Numbered from the stretch's first letter, positions 46,316 through 55,563 are shown. The stretch is DNA of 64,000 bases from Arsenophonus fragariae (GCA_047291315.1 JBDPYZ010000001.1:62001-126000), one strand, 5' to 3'. The notes: generated by a model from the letters alone, not told the origin. Numbers and translations are program-made.

Positions 46316-46792
46316 TTAGAAACAGTTATTCGTAATGATTTTATAGAGTTCTTCATTACTTTGTGCAGCGCGTAAACGACGACATAGATTCTTGTCAGCT
46401 AACCGTTTGGCAATTAAAGAGAGAGTATGTAAATGTGTTTCACATTGATCTGAAGGAACGAGTAATGCAAACAGTAAATCGACTGACTGGTTATCAATGG
46501 CATCAAAAGCAATCGGTTCATCCAAATGGAGAAATACCCCAACCGCGTCGGATGAATTGCTTTCATTTAATTTGCCATGAGGTATTGCAATACCTCCACC
46601 GATACCGGTTGTACCTACTTTTTCACGGGTTAGTAATGAATCAAAAACGACATTTTCAGGTACATTCAGTTCAATAGCAGCAATTTCACTGATAATCTCT
46701 AGTGCTCGTTTTTTACTCGTACAATGTACATTATTTAGTGTACATGATGGTGTTAATACCGAGCTTAATGATAATTTTTTTTCACTGTTCAT
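46316..46792 (-). CDS. ptsN: nitrogen regulatory IIA protein PtsN
   Basis: PtsN (EIIA-Ntr) accepts phosphate from NPr and in E. coli regulates potassium transport (TrkA, KdpD) and other targets. The 158-residue protein has the EIIA-type active site IAIPHGKL with His72 and conserved SKKRALEIISEIAA and SLIAKRLADKNLCRRLR. It ends slightly earlier than the E. coli protein (163). It lies between hpf and rapZ. A long perfect hairpin (46817–46847) precedes it. Confidence 0.97.
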   Translation of the reverse strand: MNSEKKLSLSSVLTPSCTLNNVHCTSKKRALEIISEIAAIELNVPENVVFDSLLTREKVGTTGIGGGIAIPHGKLNESNSSDAVGVFLHLDEPIAFDAIDNQSVDLLFALLVPSDQCETHLHTLSLIAKRLADKNLCRRLRAAQSNEELYKIITNNCF

Positions 46793-46816
46793 TGGATTTA
46801 TTCACTTAGAGCAATT

Positions 46817-46847
46817 ATACCAGATATTCATTATGAATATCTGGTAT
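46817..46847 (-). repeat. 15-bp perfect inverted repeat between hpf and ptsN
   Basis: ATACCAGATATTCAT and ATGAATATCTGGTAT are perfect reverse complements with a single T between them. The hairpin lies in the 123-base gap inside the rpoN operon. It has no T-run after it on the minus strand, so it is more likely an RNA-processing or stability element than a terminator. It could also be a palindromic protein-binding site. Confidence 0.7.
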
Positions 46848-46915
46848 GAAAGGTACTACTAGCATTGATAATCTACATTTAGTGTCATAGTGCCCTTGTT
46901 GTTTAATAACAAAAA

Positions 46916-47203
46916 TTAATGTTGTTTCAATTTTTCTTTATATTTAGTAAGCTGACGCGCCATTTTTTCGATCATGACATCGATAGCAGCATACATATCA
47001 TCTTCTTGAGCAGAAGCATGGAGTTCTGCTCCATTTACTTTGGTAGTTGCTTCAGCAATCTGATTAAATTTCTGTACTTTTAAAATTACATGAATACCAT
47101 TGATATGGTCAAAGTATTGTTCAAATTTTGAACACTTTTCTTCAACAGTTTGTCGTAATGCTTCTGTAATTTTAATATTTTGGCCAGTAATTTGAAATTC
47201 CAT
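46916..47203 (-). CDS. hpf: ribosome hibernation promoting factor HPF
   Basis: HPF binds the decoding centre of idle ribosomes and helps form inactive 100S dimers in stationary phase. The 95-residue short form has the S30AE fold: MEFQITGQNIKITEALRQTV at the start, then ATTKVNGAELHASAQEDDMYAAIDVMIEKMARQL. Length equals E. coli HPF. It lies 22 bases after rpoN and before ptsN, in conserved order. The gene is intact. Confidence 0.97.
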   Translation of the reverse strand: MEFQITGQNIKITEALRQTVEEKCSKFEQYFDHINGIHVILKVQKFNQIAEATTKVNGAELHASAQEDDMYAAIDVMIEKMARQLTKYKEKLKQH

Positions 47204-47225
47204 AGTATCTTCCTTCTCAGTTAAT

Positions 47226-48665
47226 TCAAATCAGTTTTTTACGCTGATTAGAGGGTGGAATGGATAGAGACTCTCGATATTTAGCAACTGTACGACGAGC
47301 AATTTGAATGCCTTGTTCTGCTAGTATGCTCGTTAATTTCTTATCACTCAAGGGTTTTACAGGGTTCTCTGCCGCAATGAATTTTTTTACTAGAGCGCGT
47401 ATAGCGATAGAAGAGGCTTCTCTTCCTGTATCAGTGTTGACATGGCTGGAGAAAAAGTATTTTAGCTCAAAAATACCTCTTGGACTATGCAGATATTTTT
47501 GCGATGTGACACGGGAAATCGTCGATTCGTGCATATCAACCTGATAAGCAATATCTACTAGTACCATAGGTTTCATATGCTCTTCACCATATTCAAAAAA
47601 TTTTTGCTGAGTTTCAACAATACATTGGGCAACTTTTAATAAAGTTTCATTACGAATTTCTAAACTTTTTATTAACCATTTGGCTCCTTGTAAGTTGTTA
47701 CGGATAAATAGTTTATCTTCTTCATTATCAGAGTATTTACCTAGAGAAGCGTAATGTTGATTGATTTTTAAGTGTGGAATATTTTCGGTATTTAGTGCTA
47801 CTTGCCAGTAGTTATCTATTTTGCGAACCAGGGCATCGGGTACAATATATTGTGGTTCGTTGGTTTGAATGATTTGCCCAGGTTTAGGATCTAATCGTTG
47901 GATCATATCGATGACTTCTTTCAAGGCCGCTTCTTTTAATTTGGTTTTCCGGCTAAGTTGCCGAAAATCACGATTACCCAGTAATTCTAAATGGTTATTA
48001 ATTATCAGTTTAGCCTCTTTTAGAAAAGGAGTCTCCCTAGGTAACGCTGATAACTGAATGAGTAAGCTGTCTTTCAAATTTTTTGCTGCGACGCCAATCG
48101 GATCGAAATGCTGGATCCGTTTTAATACAATTTCAATATCTTCCAAGGTAATATCGGTTAGTGCTAAACCGGCGTAAATATCTTCAATAGTAGTGCTCAA
48201 ATAGCCGGAATCGTCAATAGCATCAATAATGGTAGTGGCAATTGCTGCATCTATTTCAGTAAAGGGAGTTAATGATGCTTGCCATGATAAGTAATCTTGT
48301 AGCGTTTGCAACGTTTTTCCTTGGTAGATAGGAAAATCATTGTCGCTAAAATTATTGCTTAGAGTTGAATGGCTATCCGAAGTATAAATTTCTTCCCAGT
48401 TAGTATCTAAAGATAATTCGTCAGGTATATCATTTTGTTCAATTGCTTCAAAACTATCTAGTGCCGCTGGCTCGTTATCATCAATATCAGATGTTTCAAT
48501 TTCCTGGTAGAGGTTATCTTGTTCAAGTAAAGGATTGGTTTCAAGAGCTTGCTGAATTTCGTGTTGAAGTTCTGCTGTTGAAAGTTGCAACAAACGAATA
48601 GCTTGTTGTAGCCGTGGTGTCATCGCCAACTGCTGACTGAGTCGGAGTTGTAAACTCTGTTTCAT
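47226..48665 (-). CDS. rpoN: RNA polymerase sigma-54 factor RpoN
   Basis: RpoN directs polymerase to -24/-12 promoters that need enhancer-binding ATPases. The 479-residue protein has the N-terminal glutamine/leucine-rich activator region (LRLSQQLAMTPRLQQAIRLLQLS), an acidic linker at about 50–120, the core-binding domain, and the C-terminal RpoN box ARRTVAKYRESLSIPPS, which contacts the -24 element. Length equals the E. coli protein (477). No clear -24/-12 promoter or bEBP gene was noticed in this window. Confidence 0.98.
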   Translation of the reverse strand: MKQSLQLRLSQQLAMTPRLQQAIRLLQLSTAELQHEIQQALETNPLLEQDNLYQEIETSDIDDNEPAALDSFEAIEQNDIPDELSLDTNWEEIYTSDSHSTLSNNFSDNDFPIYQGKTLQTLQDYLSWQASLTPFTEIDAAIATTIIDAIDDSGYLSTTIEDIYAGLALTDITLEDIEIVLKRIQHFDPIGVAAKNLKDSLLIQLSALPRETPFLKEAKLIINNHLELLGNRDFRQLSRKTKLKEAALKEVIDMIQRLDPKPGQIIQTNEPQYIVPDALVRKIDNYWQVALNTENIPHLKINQHYASLGKYSDNEEDKLFIRNNLQGAKWLIKSLEIRNETLLKVAQCIVETQQKFFEYGEEHMKPMVLVDIAYQVDMHESTISRVTSQKYLHSPRGIFELKYFFSSHVNTDTGREASSIAIRALVKKFIAAENPVKPLSDKKLTSILAEQGIQIARRTVAKYRESLSIPPSNQRKKLI

Positions 48666-48729
48666 AAAATTGGCTTAGCCTCTTAAGAATAACATAATAA
48701 AAAAATTTACCAACTTTAATTAGTCACGG

Positions 48730-49455
48730 CTAGAGGCGGAAACCTTCTCCCAAATAGACGCGTTTGACTTGCTCATTTTCTAAAATAGTTTTAGGGGTTC
48801 CATGAGCGATAAGATGACCTTGACTTACAATGTAAGCACGTTCACAGACATCTAATGTCTCTCTCACATTGTGATCTGTTATTAATACGCCTAAATCATA
48901 ATCTCTTAAGTGTTGGATTATTTTTTTTATATCTAATACTGAAATCGGATCAACACCGGCAAAAGGTTCATCTAAAAGAATAAATTTAGGATCAGCCGCC
49001 AATGCACGAGCAATTTCGACTCGACGGCGCTCCCCACCAGAAAGCGATTGACCGAGATTATTTCTCAAATGTGTAATGCTAAATTCTTCCATCAATTCTT
49101 CGGCACGTTGCCGTTTTTCTTCGAATGTTAAATCCTTACGAATTTCTAATACTGCCATCAGATTATCGCAAACGTTTAGCCGCCGAAATATGGAGGCTTC
49201 TTGTGGTAAATAGCCTATTCCCCTACGAGCCCGTTCATGGAGAGGCAGCAAACTAATATCTTCATTGTCGATAGTAATTTTTCCAGTATCACGAGGAACA
49301 ATACCAACTACCATATAAAAGGTTGTCGTTTTACCCGCCCCGTTTGGCCCCAATAAACCAACAATTTCACCTGAACTGACTTCTAGGCTAACATCTTCAA
49401 CAACCTTACGGTTTTTGTATGTTTTTGCTAAATGTTTCGCAGTTAATTTAGCCAT
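48730..49455 (-). CDS. lptB: LPS-export ABC ATPase LptB
   Basis: LptB powers LptFGC to pull LPS from the inner membrane and push it along the Lpt bridge. The 241-residue protein, family length, has Walker A GPNGAGKTTTFYMVVG, Q-loop LPQEASIF, signature LSGGERRRVEIARAL, Walker B FILLDEPFAGVDP and H-loop ITDHNVRE. It lies 6 bases after lptA and upstream of rpoN, as usual. It is intact. Confidence 0.98.
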   Translation of the reverse strand: MAKLTAKHLAKTYKNRKVVEDVSLEVSSGEIVGLLGPNGAGKTTTFYMVVGIVPRDTGKITIDNEDISLLPLHERARRGIGYLPQEASIFRRLNVCDNLMAVLEIRKDLTFEEKRQRAEELMEEFSITHLRNNLGQSLSGGERRRVEIARALAADPKFILLDEPFAGVDPISVLDIKKIIQHLRDYDLGVLITDHNVRETLDVCERAYIVSQGHLIAHGTPKTILENEQVKRVYLGEGFRL

Positions 49456-49461
49456 TTTTTA

Positions 49462-50016
49462 TTATTTACTCTTGCTATTATTTGTGCTCTTCACGCCAGG
49501 GTCTTTTTCTTGTAATTGAGAAGGTAGCAATATGGTCGTTACTCGTTTACCTTTATCACTAAAAGCTTCGATTTGCTGGGTTGGAACTAAATAGGTAATT
49601 TTTTCACCTTTAATATTGCTATCTAGTTGTTCAAGGTAAGCATTACCCGTTAGAATAACCAGCTCTTTCTCCATTTCATAACGTATTTTATCGCTGTGAC
49701 CTTTTATCGGTTTACCATCATCTTGTAATTGATAAAAGGTTGCTGGCGTGCCATAGGCTTCGACAACCATCTTTTTTGCATCGCCATTCGGGCGAGCAAC
49801 AACGACTTTATCAGCTCGAACATCGATAGAACCTTGTTTTATGACAACATTTTCTGTAAATGTGGTAATATTTTTTTCTAAATCAAGTGATTGTTTGATT
49901 GAATTAATTTGGATGGGCTGTTGAGAATCACTTTTTAGCGCTAATGCTGGCAAGCTTAATATGAATATTGAGCTAGTAAGTGCTACATTAATGAAGATCT
50001 TTTTTGCCAATATCAT
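49462..50016 (-). CDS. lptA: periplasmic LPS bridge protein LptA
   Basis: LptA forms the periplasmic beta-jellyroll bridge that carries LPS from LptC to LptD. The start at 50016 (MILAKKIFINVALTSSIF) follows a GAAGGAA ribosome site and gives a proper signal peptide with cleavage near SLPALA. The frame is open for 22 more codons upstream, within the end of lptC. The mature part contains TFTENVVIKQGSIDVRADKV and KGHSDKIRYEMEKELVILTGNA. Length 184 matches E. coli (185). It is intact. Confidence 0.97.
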   Translation of the reverse strand: MILAKKIFINVALTSSIFILSLPALALKSDSQQPIQINSIKQSLDLEKNITTFTENVVIKQGSIDVRADKVVVARPNGDAKKMVVEAYGTPATFYQLQDDGKPIKGHSDKIRYEMEKELVILTGNAYLEQLDSNIKGEKITYLVPTQQIEAFSDKGKRVTTILLPSQLQEKDPGVKSTNNSKSK

Positions 50017-50017
50017 T

Positions 50018-50608
50018 TTAGGGGTTTCCTTCGGGAACTGTTTGCTTATTTGGGATTTCATAATAGGTCTTAACATCTTCAATTAACTCTGCGGTATGTG
50101 TTCTCATATTACCACGCATTTTCATACCCACTGATCGTAAACCGATACCAACTACTGTGACTTTATCATTGGATGAAACATCTTGGGTAATTAGGTTGAC
50201 GATGGCATTTTCCGTCAAAATTTGTTGTAAATTTGAAGTTGGATTTAAGCTATTTACTTGAACATTACCATATAAATAGAGCATATTGTCACTCGTTAGT
50301 TTAGCTTTATTAGCTTGTATGGCCCAAGTAGGAATATTTTTTGTGTCATAGGTTGTTAATACTGGATTAATGAACCAGCTGATTTTATTACGAGAAAAGT
50401 GGTGCGTCTTATCCGTTACTAGCTTATAAGCCAATTCACCCATGGGATCATAGACATGGGTAATAGCATTGCCAGTTTGATAATTTGGTTGACTGTTATC
50501 AATCATAGCGGGTGCTTCTGATTGATTAAAATCAGCTAAGTTCCAGCCCATAAGTGCTAAAACAATCAGTGTTAATATAATGTTAAGCCAAAACTTAAAT
50601 TTGCTCAT
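50018..50608 (-). CDS. lptC: LPS-export membrane protein LptC
   Basis: LptC is a bitopic inner-membrane protein that takes LPS from LptBFG and passes it to LptA. The 196-residue protein has one membrane helix at about 7–25 (FWLNIILTLIVLALMGWNL) and a periplasmic OstA-like domain ending MKMRGNMRTHTAELIEDVKTYYE. Its stop is just before the lptA start. Length is close to E. coli (191). It is intact. Confidence 0.97.
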   Translation of the reverse strand: MSKFKFWLNIILTLIVLALMGWNLADFNQSEAPAMIDNSQPNYQTGNAITHVYDPMGELAYKLVTDKTHHFSRNKISWFINPVLTTYDTKNIPTWAIQANKAKLTSDNMLYLYGNVQVNSLNPTSNLQQILTENAIVNLITQDVSSNDKVTVVGIGLRSVGMKMRGNMRTHTAELIEDVKTYYEIPNKQTVPEGNP

Positions 50609-50624
50609 TGTCTTTCATTTTTGC

Positions 50625-51188
50625 CTATATTGATAAACCGTGGGCATTTTCTATCTTGTCTTGAGCAAGCAGGATCAGATCACAAATTTCACGTACAGCA
50701 CCTTTGCCTCCTGCTTGAGATGTGACATAATGCGCTTTACTTAACAACATTGGATGTGCGTCAGCTACGGCGGCCGAAAGCCCTACCAGCGACGCGATAG
50801 GCCAGTCAATTAAGTCATCACCAATATAAGCAATCTGTTGGGGTTCGAGTTTTAATCGGGTTATTAGATCATTATAAGCTAATTTTTTTTCATTTTGCCC
50901 TTGGTAAAGATGATTAATACCGAGTGTTTTGGCTCGATCTTCCAATAATTTAGCTTTACGTCCGGTAATAATGGCGACTTCAATCGCAGAAGTTAGTAAA
51001 CAACGGATACCGTAACCATCTTTTACATTGAATGCTTTTAGTTCTTCACCATTATTTCCCATATAAACTAAGCCATCTGTCATGACGCCATCAACATCAC
51101 AAATTAGTAATTTTATGAGACGCGCTTTTTCAACAATATGTTGTTCTACTGGGCCATAACAGGTTGTTATTTTATTATGATCATTCAT
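50625..51188 (-). CDS. kdsC: Kdo-8-phosphate phosphatase KdsC
   Basis: KdsC removes phosphate from Kdo-8-phosphate in the synthesis of Kdo, the inner LPS sugar. The 187-residue haloacid dehalogenase-type enzyme has the nucleophile motif CDVDGVMTDG (about residues 30–39), the serine/threonine motif IITGRKAKLL and YIGDDLIDWPI with the metal aspartates. Length equals E. coli (188). It follows kdsD by 16 bases and precedes lptC by 16 bases, in one operon. Confidence 0.97.
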   Translation of the reverse strand: MNDHNKITTCYGPVEQHIVEKARLIKLLICDVDGVMTDGLVYMGNNGEELKAFNVKDGYGIRCLLTSAIEVAIITGRKAKLLEDRAKTLGINHLYQGQNEKKLAYNDLITRLKLEPQQIAYIGDDLIDWPIASLVGLSAAVADAHPMLLSKAHYVTSQAGGKGAVREICDLILLAQDKIENAHGLSI

Positions 51189-51204
51189 GTATTATTTCCA
51201 ATAA

Positions 51205-52173
51205 TTATATGATGCCAGCTTGCAAAAGATCATGCAGATGAATAACACTAATAAGTGTATTTGCTTTTGCCACTAGTAACGAAGTAATATTGTGTTGTTG
51301 CATCAAATTTAAGGCGTCAATTGCTAGCATATTGGGTTTTACCCTAATACCTCCGACTGTCATCACATCGGCAATTTTTGCATTATTTAAATCAATATTC
51401 ATCTCAAAGACGCGTCGTAAGTCACCATCGGTGAAAATACCTTCAATTTGCATTTCTTCATTACAAATCACAACCATGCCTAGTTTTTTGCGAGTAATTT
51501 CCAATAATGCTTGCTGTAATGTTGCCTGTTTGGTGACATTAGGAATATTTTTCTCGGTATGCATTAAGTCACTCACTCTTAATAAAAGTTTGCGTCCTAA
51601 AGTGCCACCTGGATGAGAGAGTGCAAAATCTTCAGCAGTAAAACCACGAGCTTCAAGTAAAGCGACAGCAATGGCATCCCCCATGACAAGCATCGCTGTT
51701 GTACTTGTCGTTGGCACTAGGCCTAATGGACAAGCTTCTTGTGGTACTTTGATACAAAGGTGAATATCTGCCGCTTTGCCCATGCTACTAGCAGGATTTT
51801 TTGTCATACAAATTAGAGCAATGTGTTGGCGTTTTAACACTGGAATGAGTGCTAATATTTCATTTGATTCACCGGAGTTAGAAATCGCCAAAACAATATC
51901 TTTACTGCTAATCATGCCTAAGTCACCATGACTTGCTTCTCCTGGATGAACAAAAAATGCAGGTGTTCCTGTACTGGCTAATGTGGCTGCAATTTTACGG
52001 CCAATATGGCCTGATTTTCCCATTCCCATAACAACGATTTTACCACTACATTTGAAAATTAGCTTACAAGCTTGATTAAAATCATTATTAATATATTGCT
52101 CCAGATTGGCAAGCCCACTACATTCAATCTCTAATACCTTCTTTGCTGTTTTTTGAAAATCAATTTCAGACAT
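51205..52173 (-). CDS. kdsD: arabinose-5-phosphate isomerase KdsD
   Basis: KdsD converts ribulose-5-phosphate to arabinose-5-phosphate, the first step to Kdo. The 322-residue protein has an N-terminal SIS sugar-isomerase domain (VVMGMGKSGHIGRKIAATLASTG, HPGEASHGDLGMI) and two C-terminal CBS domains (about 205–320, with GIFTDGDLRRVFE and LMQQHNITSLLVA). Length is near E. coli KdsD (328). In E. coli yrbG precedes it; that gene is absent here and kdsD faces mlaF directly. Confidence 0.97.
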   Translation of the reverse strand: MSEIDFQKTAKKVLEIECSGLANLEQYINNDFNQACKLIFKCSGKIVVMGMGKSGHIGRKIAATLASTGTPAFFVHPGEASHGDLGMISSKDIVLAISNSGESNEILALIPVLKRQHIALICMTKNPASSMGKAADIHLCIKVPQEACPLGLVPTTSTTAMLVMGDAIAVALLEARGFTAEDFALSHPGGTLGRKLLLRVSDLMHTEKNIPNVTKQATLQQALLEITRKKLGMVVICNEEMQIEGIFTDGDLRRVFEMNIDLNNAKIADVMTVGGIRVKPNMLAIDALNLMQQHNITSLLVAKANTLISVIHLHDLLQAGII

Positions 52174-52477
52174 TTTTATTTCCCAATTTGATATAAGTAA
52201 TTTAATTATATGGGTTAATAGATCTTTAGTAAGGCTCGTTTTTTCATATCACTAGCTTTGTATTACAACCATCAATATATTATCCGTGTATTTTTTATTA
52301 AAAAAATAGCATTTGTCACTATGATGGTATTCGAGAATTTGTTTATTGTGACGATTTAATGAGCAAAAGTAAAATTGCAATAATATTGATAGCGAATATA
52401 TGGTAGTTTTTAGGTAATATGCTCCATAGTGAGTAAATATACTTAAATGATAATTAGACAGAAAGGCTACTATCGTC
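52174..52477. other. kdsD–mlaF divergent promoter region
   Basis: About 300 bases lie between the divergent kds/lpt/rpoN and mla operons. Where relatives have yrbG nothing readable remains. Promoters for both operons must lie here; several TATAAT-like words occur, so I do not single one out. Confidence 0.5.
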
Positions 52478-53281
52478 ATGAATAAATCTGTAGATAATAT
52501 CATAAAAATCAAAGATATGTCTTTTTTCCGGGGTCAGCGGTCGATTTTTACCGATATGAGTTTGTCGATCCCCAGGGGTAAAATTACGGCAATCATGGGG
52601 CCATCTGGTATTGGAAAAACAACTTTGTTACGTTTGATTGGAGGACAATTACGGCCAGATAAGGGCGAAATTTGGTTTAATGGTGTTAATATTCCAACAC
52701 TATCACGCGCGGAACTTTATGCTGCTCGTAAGAAAATGAGTATGTTGTTTCAGTCTGGTGCCTTGTTTACTTATATGAATGTTTTTGACAATGTTGCCTT
52801 TCCTTTACGTGAGCATACTGTTTTAGCAGCAGAAATTATTCGAACAGTAGTCATGATGAAACTAGAAGCAGTCGGGTTGAGAGGGGCAGCCAATCTTATG
52901 CCGATTGAATTATCAGGCGGTATGGCACGACGAGCGGCATTAGCACGTGCTATTGCCTTTGATCCACAATTAATTTTATTTGATGAGCCTTTTGTTGGGC
53001 AAGATCCGATAACCATGGGGGTTTTGGTTAAACTTATTGGTGAACTTAATCATGCACTAGGTATTACTTGTGTTATTGTTTCTCACGATGTGCCAGAAGT
53101 TTTGAGCATAGCGTATAAAGCTTATATTGTTGCAGAACAACATGTCATTGCTGAAGGTACAGCGAAAGAATTGCAACAAAATAAGGATGCGCGGGTTAGG
53201 CAATTTCTTGATGGTATAGTTGATGGTCCAGTACCATTTAAGTTTCCGGCAGGAAATTATGCAGCAGATTTATTAAGGTAA
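52478..53281 (+). CDS. mlaF: Mla phospholipid transport ATPase MlaF
   Basis: MlaF is the ATPase of the MlaFEDB complex, which keeps outer-membrane lipid asymmetry. The 267-residue protein has Walker A GPSGIGKTTLLRLIGG (about residues 41–56), Q-loop LFQSGALFT, signature LSGGMARRAALARAI, Walker B LILFDEPFVGQDP and H-loop VSHDVPE. The C-terminal extension that clasps the neighbouring subunit (DGPVPFKFPAGNYAADLL) is present. mlaE starts 4 bases after its stop. It is intact. Confidence 0.97.
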   Translation: MNKSVDNIIKIKDMSFFRGQRSIFTDMSLSIPRGKITAIMGPSGIGKTTLLRLIGGQLRPDKGEIWFNGVNIPTLSRAELYAARKKMSMLFQSGALFTYMNVFDNVAFPLREHTVLAAEIIRTVVMMKLEAVGLRGAANLMPIELSGGMARRAALARAIAFDPQLILFDEPFVGQDPITMGVLVKLIGELNHALGITCVIVSHDVPEVLSIAYKAYIVAEQHVIAEGTAKELQQNKDARVRQFLDGIVDGPVPFKFPAGNYAADLLR

Positions 53282-53285
53282 TAGG

Positions 53286-54071
53286 ATGATACTGATTGAT
53301 ACATTAGCCGTATTAGGCCATCGTTCACTGGCTGTGGTAGCGACATTTGGCCGTGCAGGCTATTTGTTATTTGGGGCTTTATTTGGTAAACCTGAATTTG
53401 CAAAACAATGGCCATTATTAATAAAACAGCTCTACAATGTAGGAGTCTTATCTTTATTAATTATTGCTGTATCGGGATTATTCATTGGCATGGTACTTGG
53501 CTTACAAGGATATTTAGTCTTGACCATGTTTAGTGCTGAATCCTGTCTTGGCATGATGGTAGCACTTTCTTTATTAAGAGAATTAGGGCCGGTAGTGACC
53601 GCACTTTTATTTGCTGGCAGAGCGGGTTCTGCATTAACGGCAGAAATAGGATTAATGAAAGCAACAGAGCAGATCTCTAGTTTGGAAATGATGGCGGTTG
53701 ATCCGCTACGCCGAGTAATTGCGCCACGTTTTTGGGCAGGGCTAATTAGCATGCCATTACTGGCATTGATTTTTGTCGCAGTGGGCATATTAGGTGGCAC
53801 TCTAGTCGCTGTAGATTGGAAAGGAATTGATGAGTACTTTTTTTGGTCATCGATGCAATCTGCTATTGAGTGGAAAAAGGATATTCTCAACTGTTTTATT
53901 AAAAGTGGGGTATTTGCTTTTATGGTCAGCTGGATCGCTTTATTTAATGGTTATGATGCAATCCCAACATCGGAAGGGATCAGTCGCGCAACAACCAGAA
54001 CTGTTGTTCATTCGTCATTAGCTGTGTTGGGTTTAGATTTTGTGCTTACTGCACTAATGTTTGGGAATTAA
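53286..54071 (+). CDS. mlaE: Mla permease MlaE
   Basis: MlaE is the membrane core of the Mla ABC system. The 261-residue protein begins with an amphipathic interface helix, followed by about five membrane helices. Family stretches are SGLFIGMVLGLQGYLVL, LLRELGPVVTALLFAGRAGSALTAEIG and FNGYDAIPTSEGISRATTRTVVHSSL. Length is essentially that of E. coli (260). mlaD follows after 3 bases. It is intact. Confidence 0.97.
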   Translation: MILIDTLAVLGHRSLAVVATFGRAGYLLFGALFGKPEFAKQWPLLIKQLYNVGVLSLLIIAVSGLFIGMVLGLQGYLVLTMFSAESCLGMMVALSLLRELGPVVTALLFAGRAGSALTAEIGLMKATEQISSLEMMAVDPLRRVIAPRFWAGLISMPLLALIFVAVGILGGTLVAVDWKGIDEYFFWSSMQSAIEWKKDILNCFIKSGVFAFMVSWIALFNGYDAIPTSEGISRATTRTVVHSSLAVLGLDFVLTALMFGN

Positions 54072-54074
54072 TTA

Positions 54075-54584
54075 ATGCAAAGTAAGAAAAGTGAAATTCT
54101 AGTTGGACTATTTGTTTTGATTGCATTAGCTGCGATTGTCTTTTTATGTTTAAAAGTTGCAGATGTTAAATCATTTGGCAATCAACCGACTTATAAAGTT
54201 ACTGCCTCTTTTACCAATGTAGGTGGATTGAAAGTAAATTCGCCGGTAAAGATAGGCGGTGTTTTAGTTGGCCGAATAGTCGATATTATGTTGGATAAGA
54301 AAACTTATGTTCCGCGTGTTACCTTAGCGATTTTTAGTCAGTATGAGAACATTCCTGATAACAGTTCATTGTCGATACTTACCGCTGGGTTATTAGGTGA
54401 ACAATTTTTAGCACTTAATATGGGTTTTTATGATCCAGATATGGGCGTTACCTTTCTTAAGGATGGCGGACGTATTGAAGATACTAAACCGGCCATAATA
54501 TTGGAAGATTTAATTGGGCAATTCTTATATAGAAGTGGCGATCCTAATCGTTCGGATAGAGGAAGCTCAGTTTCCGCGAAATAA
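54075..54584 (+). CDS. mlaD: Mla MCE-domain protein MlaD
   Basis: MlaD forms a hexameric periplasmic ring on MlaE through which lipids pass to or from MlaC. The 169-residue protein has one N-terminal membrane helix (EILVGLFVLIALAAIVFLCL) and an MCE domain with VTASFTNVGGLKVNSPVKIGGVLVG and the pore-lining ILTAGLLGEQFLALNMG. The C-terminal tail is somewhat shorter than in E. coli (183 residues). It sits between mlaE and mlaC in the operon. It is intact. Confidence 0.97.
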   Translation: MQSKKSEILVGLFVLIALAAIVFLCLKVADVKSFGNQPTYKVTASFTNVGGLKVNSPVKIGGVLVGRIVDIMLDKKTYVPRVTLAIFSQYENIPDNSSLSILTAGLLGEQFLALNMGFYDPDMGVTFLKDGGRIEDTKPAIILEDLIGQFLYRSGDPNRSDRGSSVSAK

Positions 54585-54646
54585 TGAATAATCTTTCACG
54601 GCACCATGATGAATAATCTAATATGATAAAAAAAGGAACCTATTTT

Positions 54647-55279
54647 ATGTTTAAACGTTTCTTAATAGTGGCTTTGTTAGTGGGTGCTCCGTTTGCGATG
54701 GCGACAGATAAAAACAACCCATATAAACTAATGCAAGAAGTCGCTGCAAGAACCTTTACGCGCTTAAAAAACGAGCAACCTATCATCCGGCAAAATCCAG
54801 ATTACTTACGCAGAGTTGTTCGTGAAGAACTTATGCCTTATGTACAAATTAAGTATGCAGGAGCATTAGTATTAGGATCTTATTATAGTAGTGCAACACC
54901 TTCACAACGGGACATTTATTTTAAGGCGATTCAAACCTATTTGGTACAAGCTTATGGGCAAGCTTTGGCAATGTATCATGGTCAACAATATCAAATTGAG
55001 CCAGAACAACCTCTAGGGGATCGGAATGTTGTTGCTATTCGGGTAAATATTACCGACCCACAGGGACGACCACCTGTTCGTCTTGATTTTCAATGGCGTA
55101 AAAACAGTAAGACCGGCTATTGGCAAGTTTATGATATGATTACTGAAGGCGTTAGTTTAATTACAACTAAACAAAATGAATGGGTTAATATTTTGTGTAC
55201 CAAAGGTATTGACGGCTTGACGCAAGAGTTGCTCAGTAGCGCAAAAAATCACATTACTTTGGAAAATAAAAAATCATGA
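54647..55279 (+). CDS. mlaC: periplasmic lipid carrier MlaC
   Basis: MlaC shuttles phospholipid between the outer-membrane MlaA and MlaD. The start at 54647 (MFKRFLIVALLVGAPFAMA) gives 210 residues with a signal peptide cut near AMA; the frame is open eight codons earlier. The Tol_Tol_Ttg2 domain shows NPYKLMQEVAARTFTRLKNE, YVQIKYAGALVLG and PPVRLDFQWRKNSKTG. One cysteine (ILCTKG) replaces an arginine present in E. coli. Its stop overlaps the mlaB start by 4 bases. Confidence 0.97.
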   Translation: MFKRFLIVALLVGAPFAMATDKNNPYKLMQEVAARTFTRLKNEQPIIRQNPDYLRRVVREELMPYVQIKYAGALVLGSYYSSATPSQRDIYFKAIQTYLVQAYGQALAMYHGQQYQIEPEQPLGDRNVVAIRVNITDPQGRPPVRLDFQWRKNSKTGYWQVYDMITEGVSLITTKQNEWVNILCTKGIDGLTQELLSSAKNHITLENKKS

Positions 55280-55563
55280 TACCTACGTTAATTTGGGAGC
55301 ACAATGGTCAAACATTGATTTTAACCGGTGAGTTTGATCGTGATACGTTGCCCGCTTTTTGGCAACAGAGAAATCAGCTTTTAAAAGGTATCAATGCAAT
55401 TAATTTTTCCCAGTTATCTCATATCGATTCTACCGGACTTGCTATGTTTGTCAGGTTAAAGTCAGAACAGCAGTCAGAAAATAAATTATTGGTATTTGAA
55501 GGTATTAGTGAACGTTTTAAGACGCTTATTAGGCTTTATAAACTTGAGGATTTTATGAACTAA
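55276..55563 (+). CDS. mlaB: Mla STAS-domain protein MlaB
   Basis: MlaB is a small STAS-domain protein that binds MlaF and is needed for its ATPase activity. The 95-residue product has the STAS pattern with INFSQLSHIDSTGLAMFVRL; the serine–threonine of DSTG is the part that contacts MlaF in relatives. It starts with an ATGA overlap with mlaC. Length is close to E. coli (97). A terminator hairpin follows. Confidence 0.95.
   Translation: MIPTLIWEHNGQTLILTGEFDRDTLPAFWQQRNQLLKGINAINFSQLSHIDSTGLAMFVRLKSEQQSENKLLVFEGISERFKTLIRLYKLEDFMN

Noticed and set aside
52252..52512. 86-codon minus-strand open frame in the kdsD–mlaF gap
   Set aside because: AT-driven, no family features, overlaps the mlaF start, and does not resemble YrbG.
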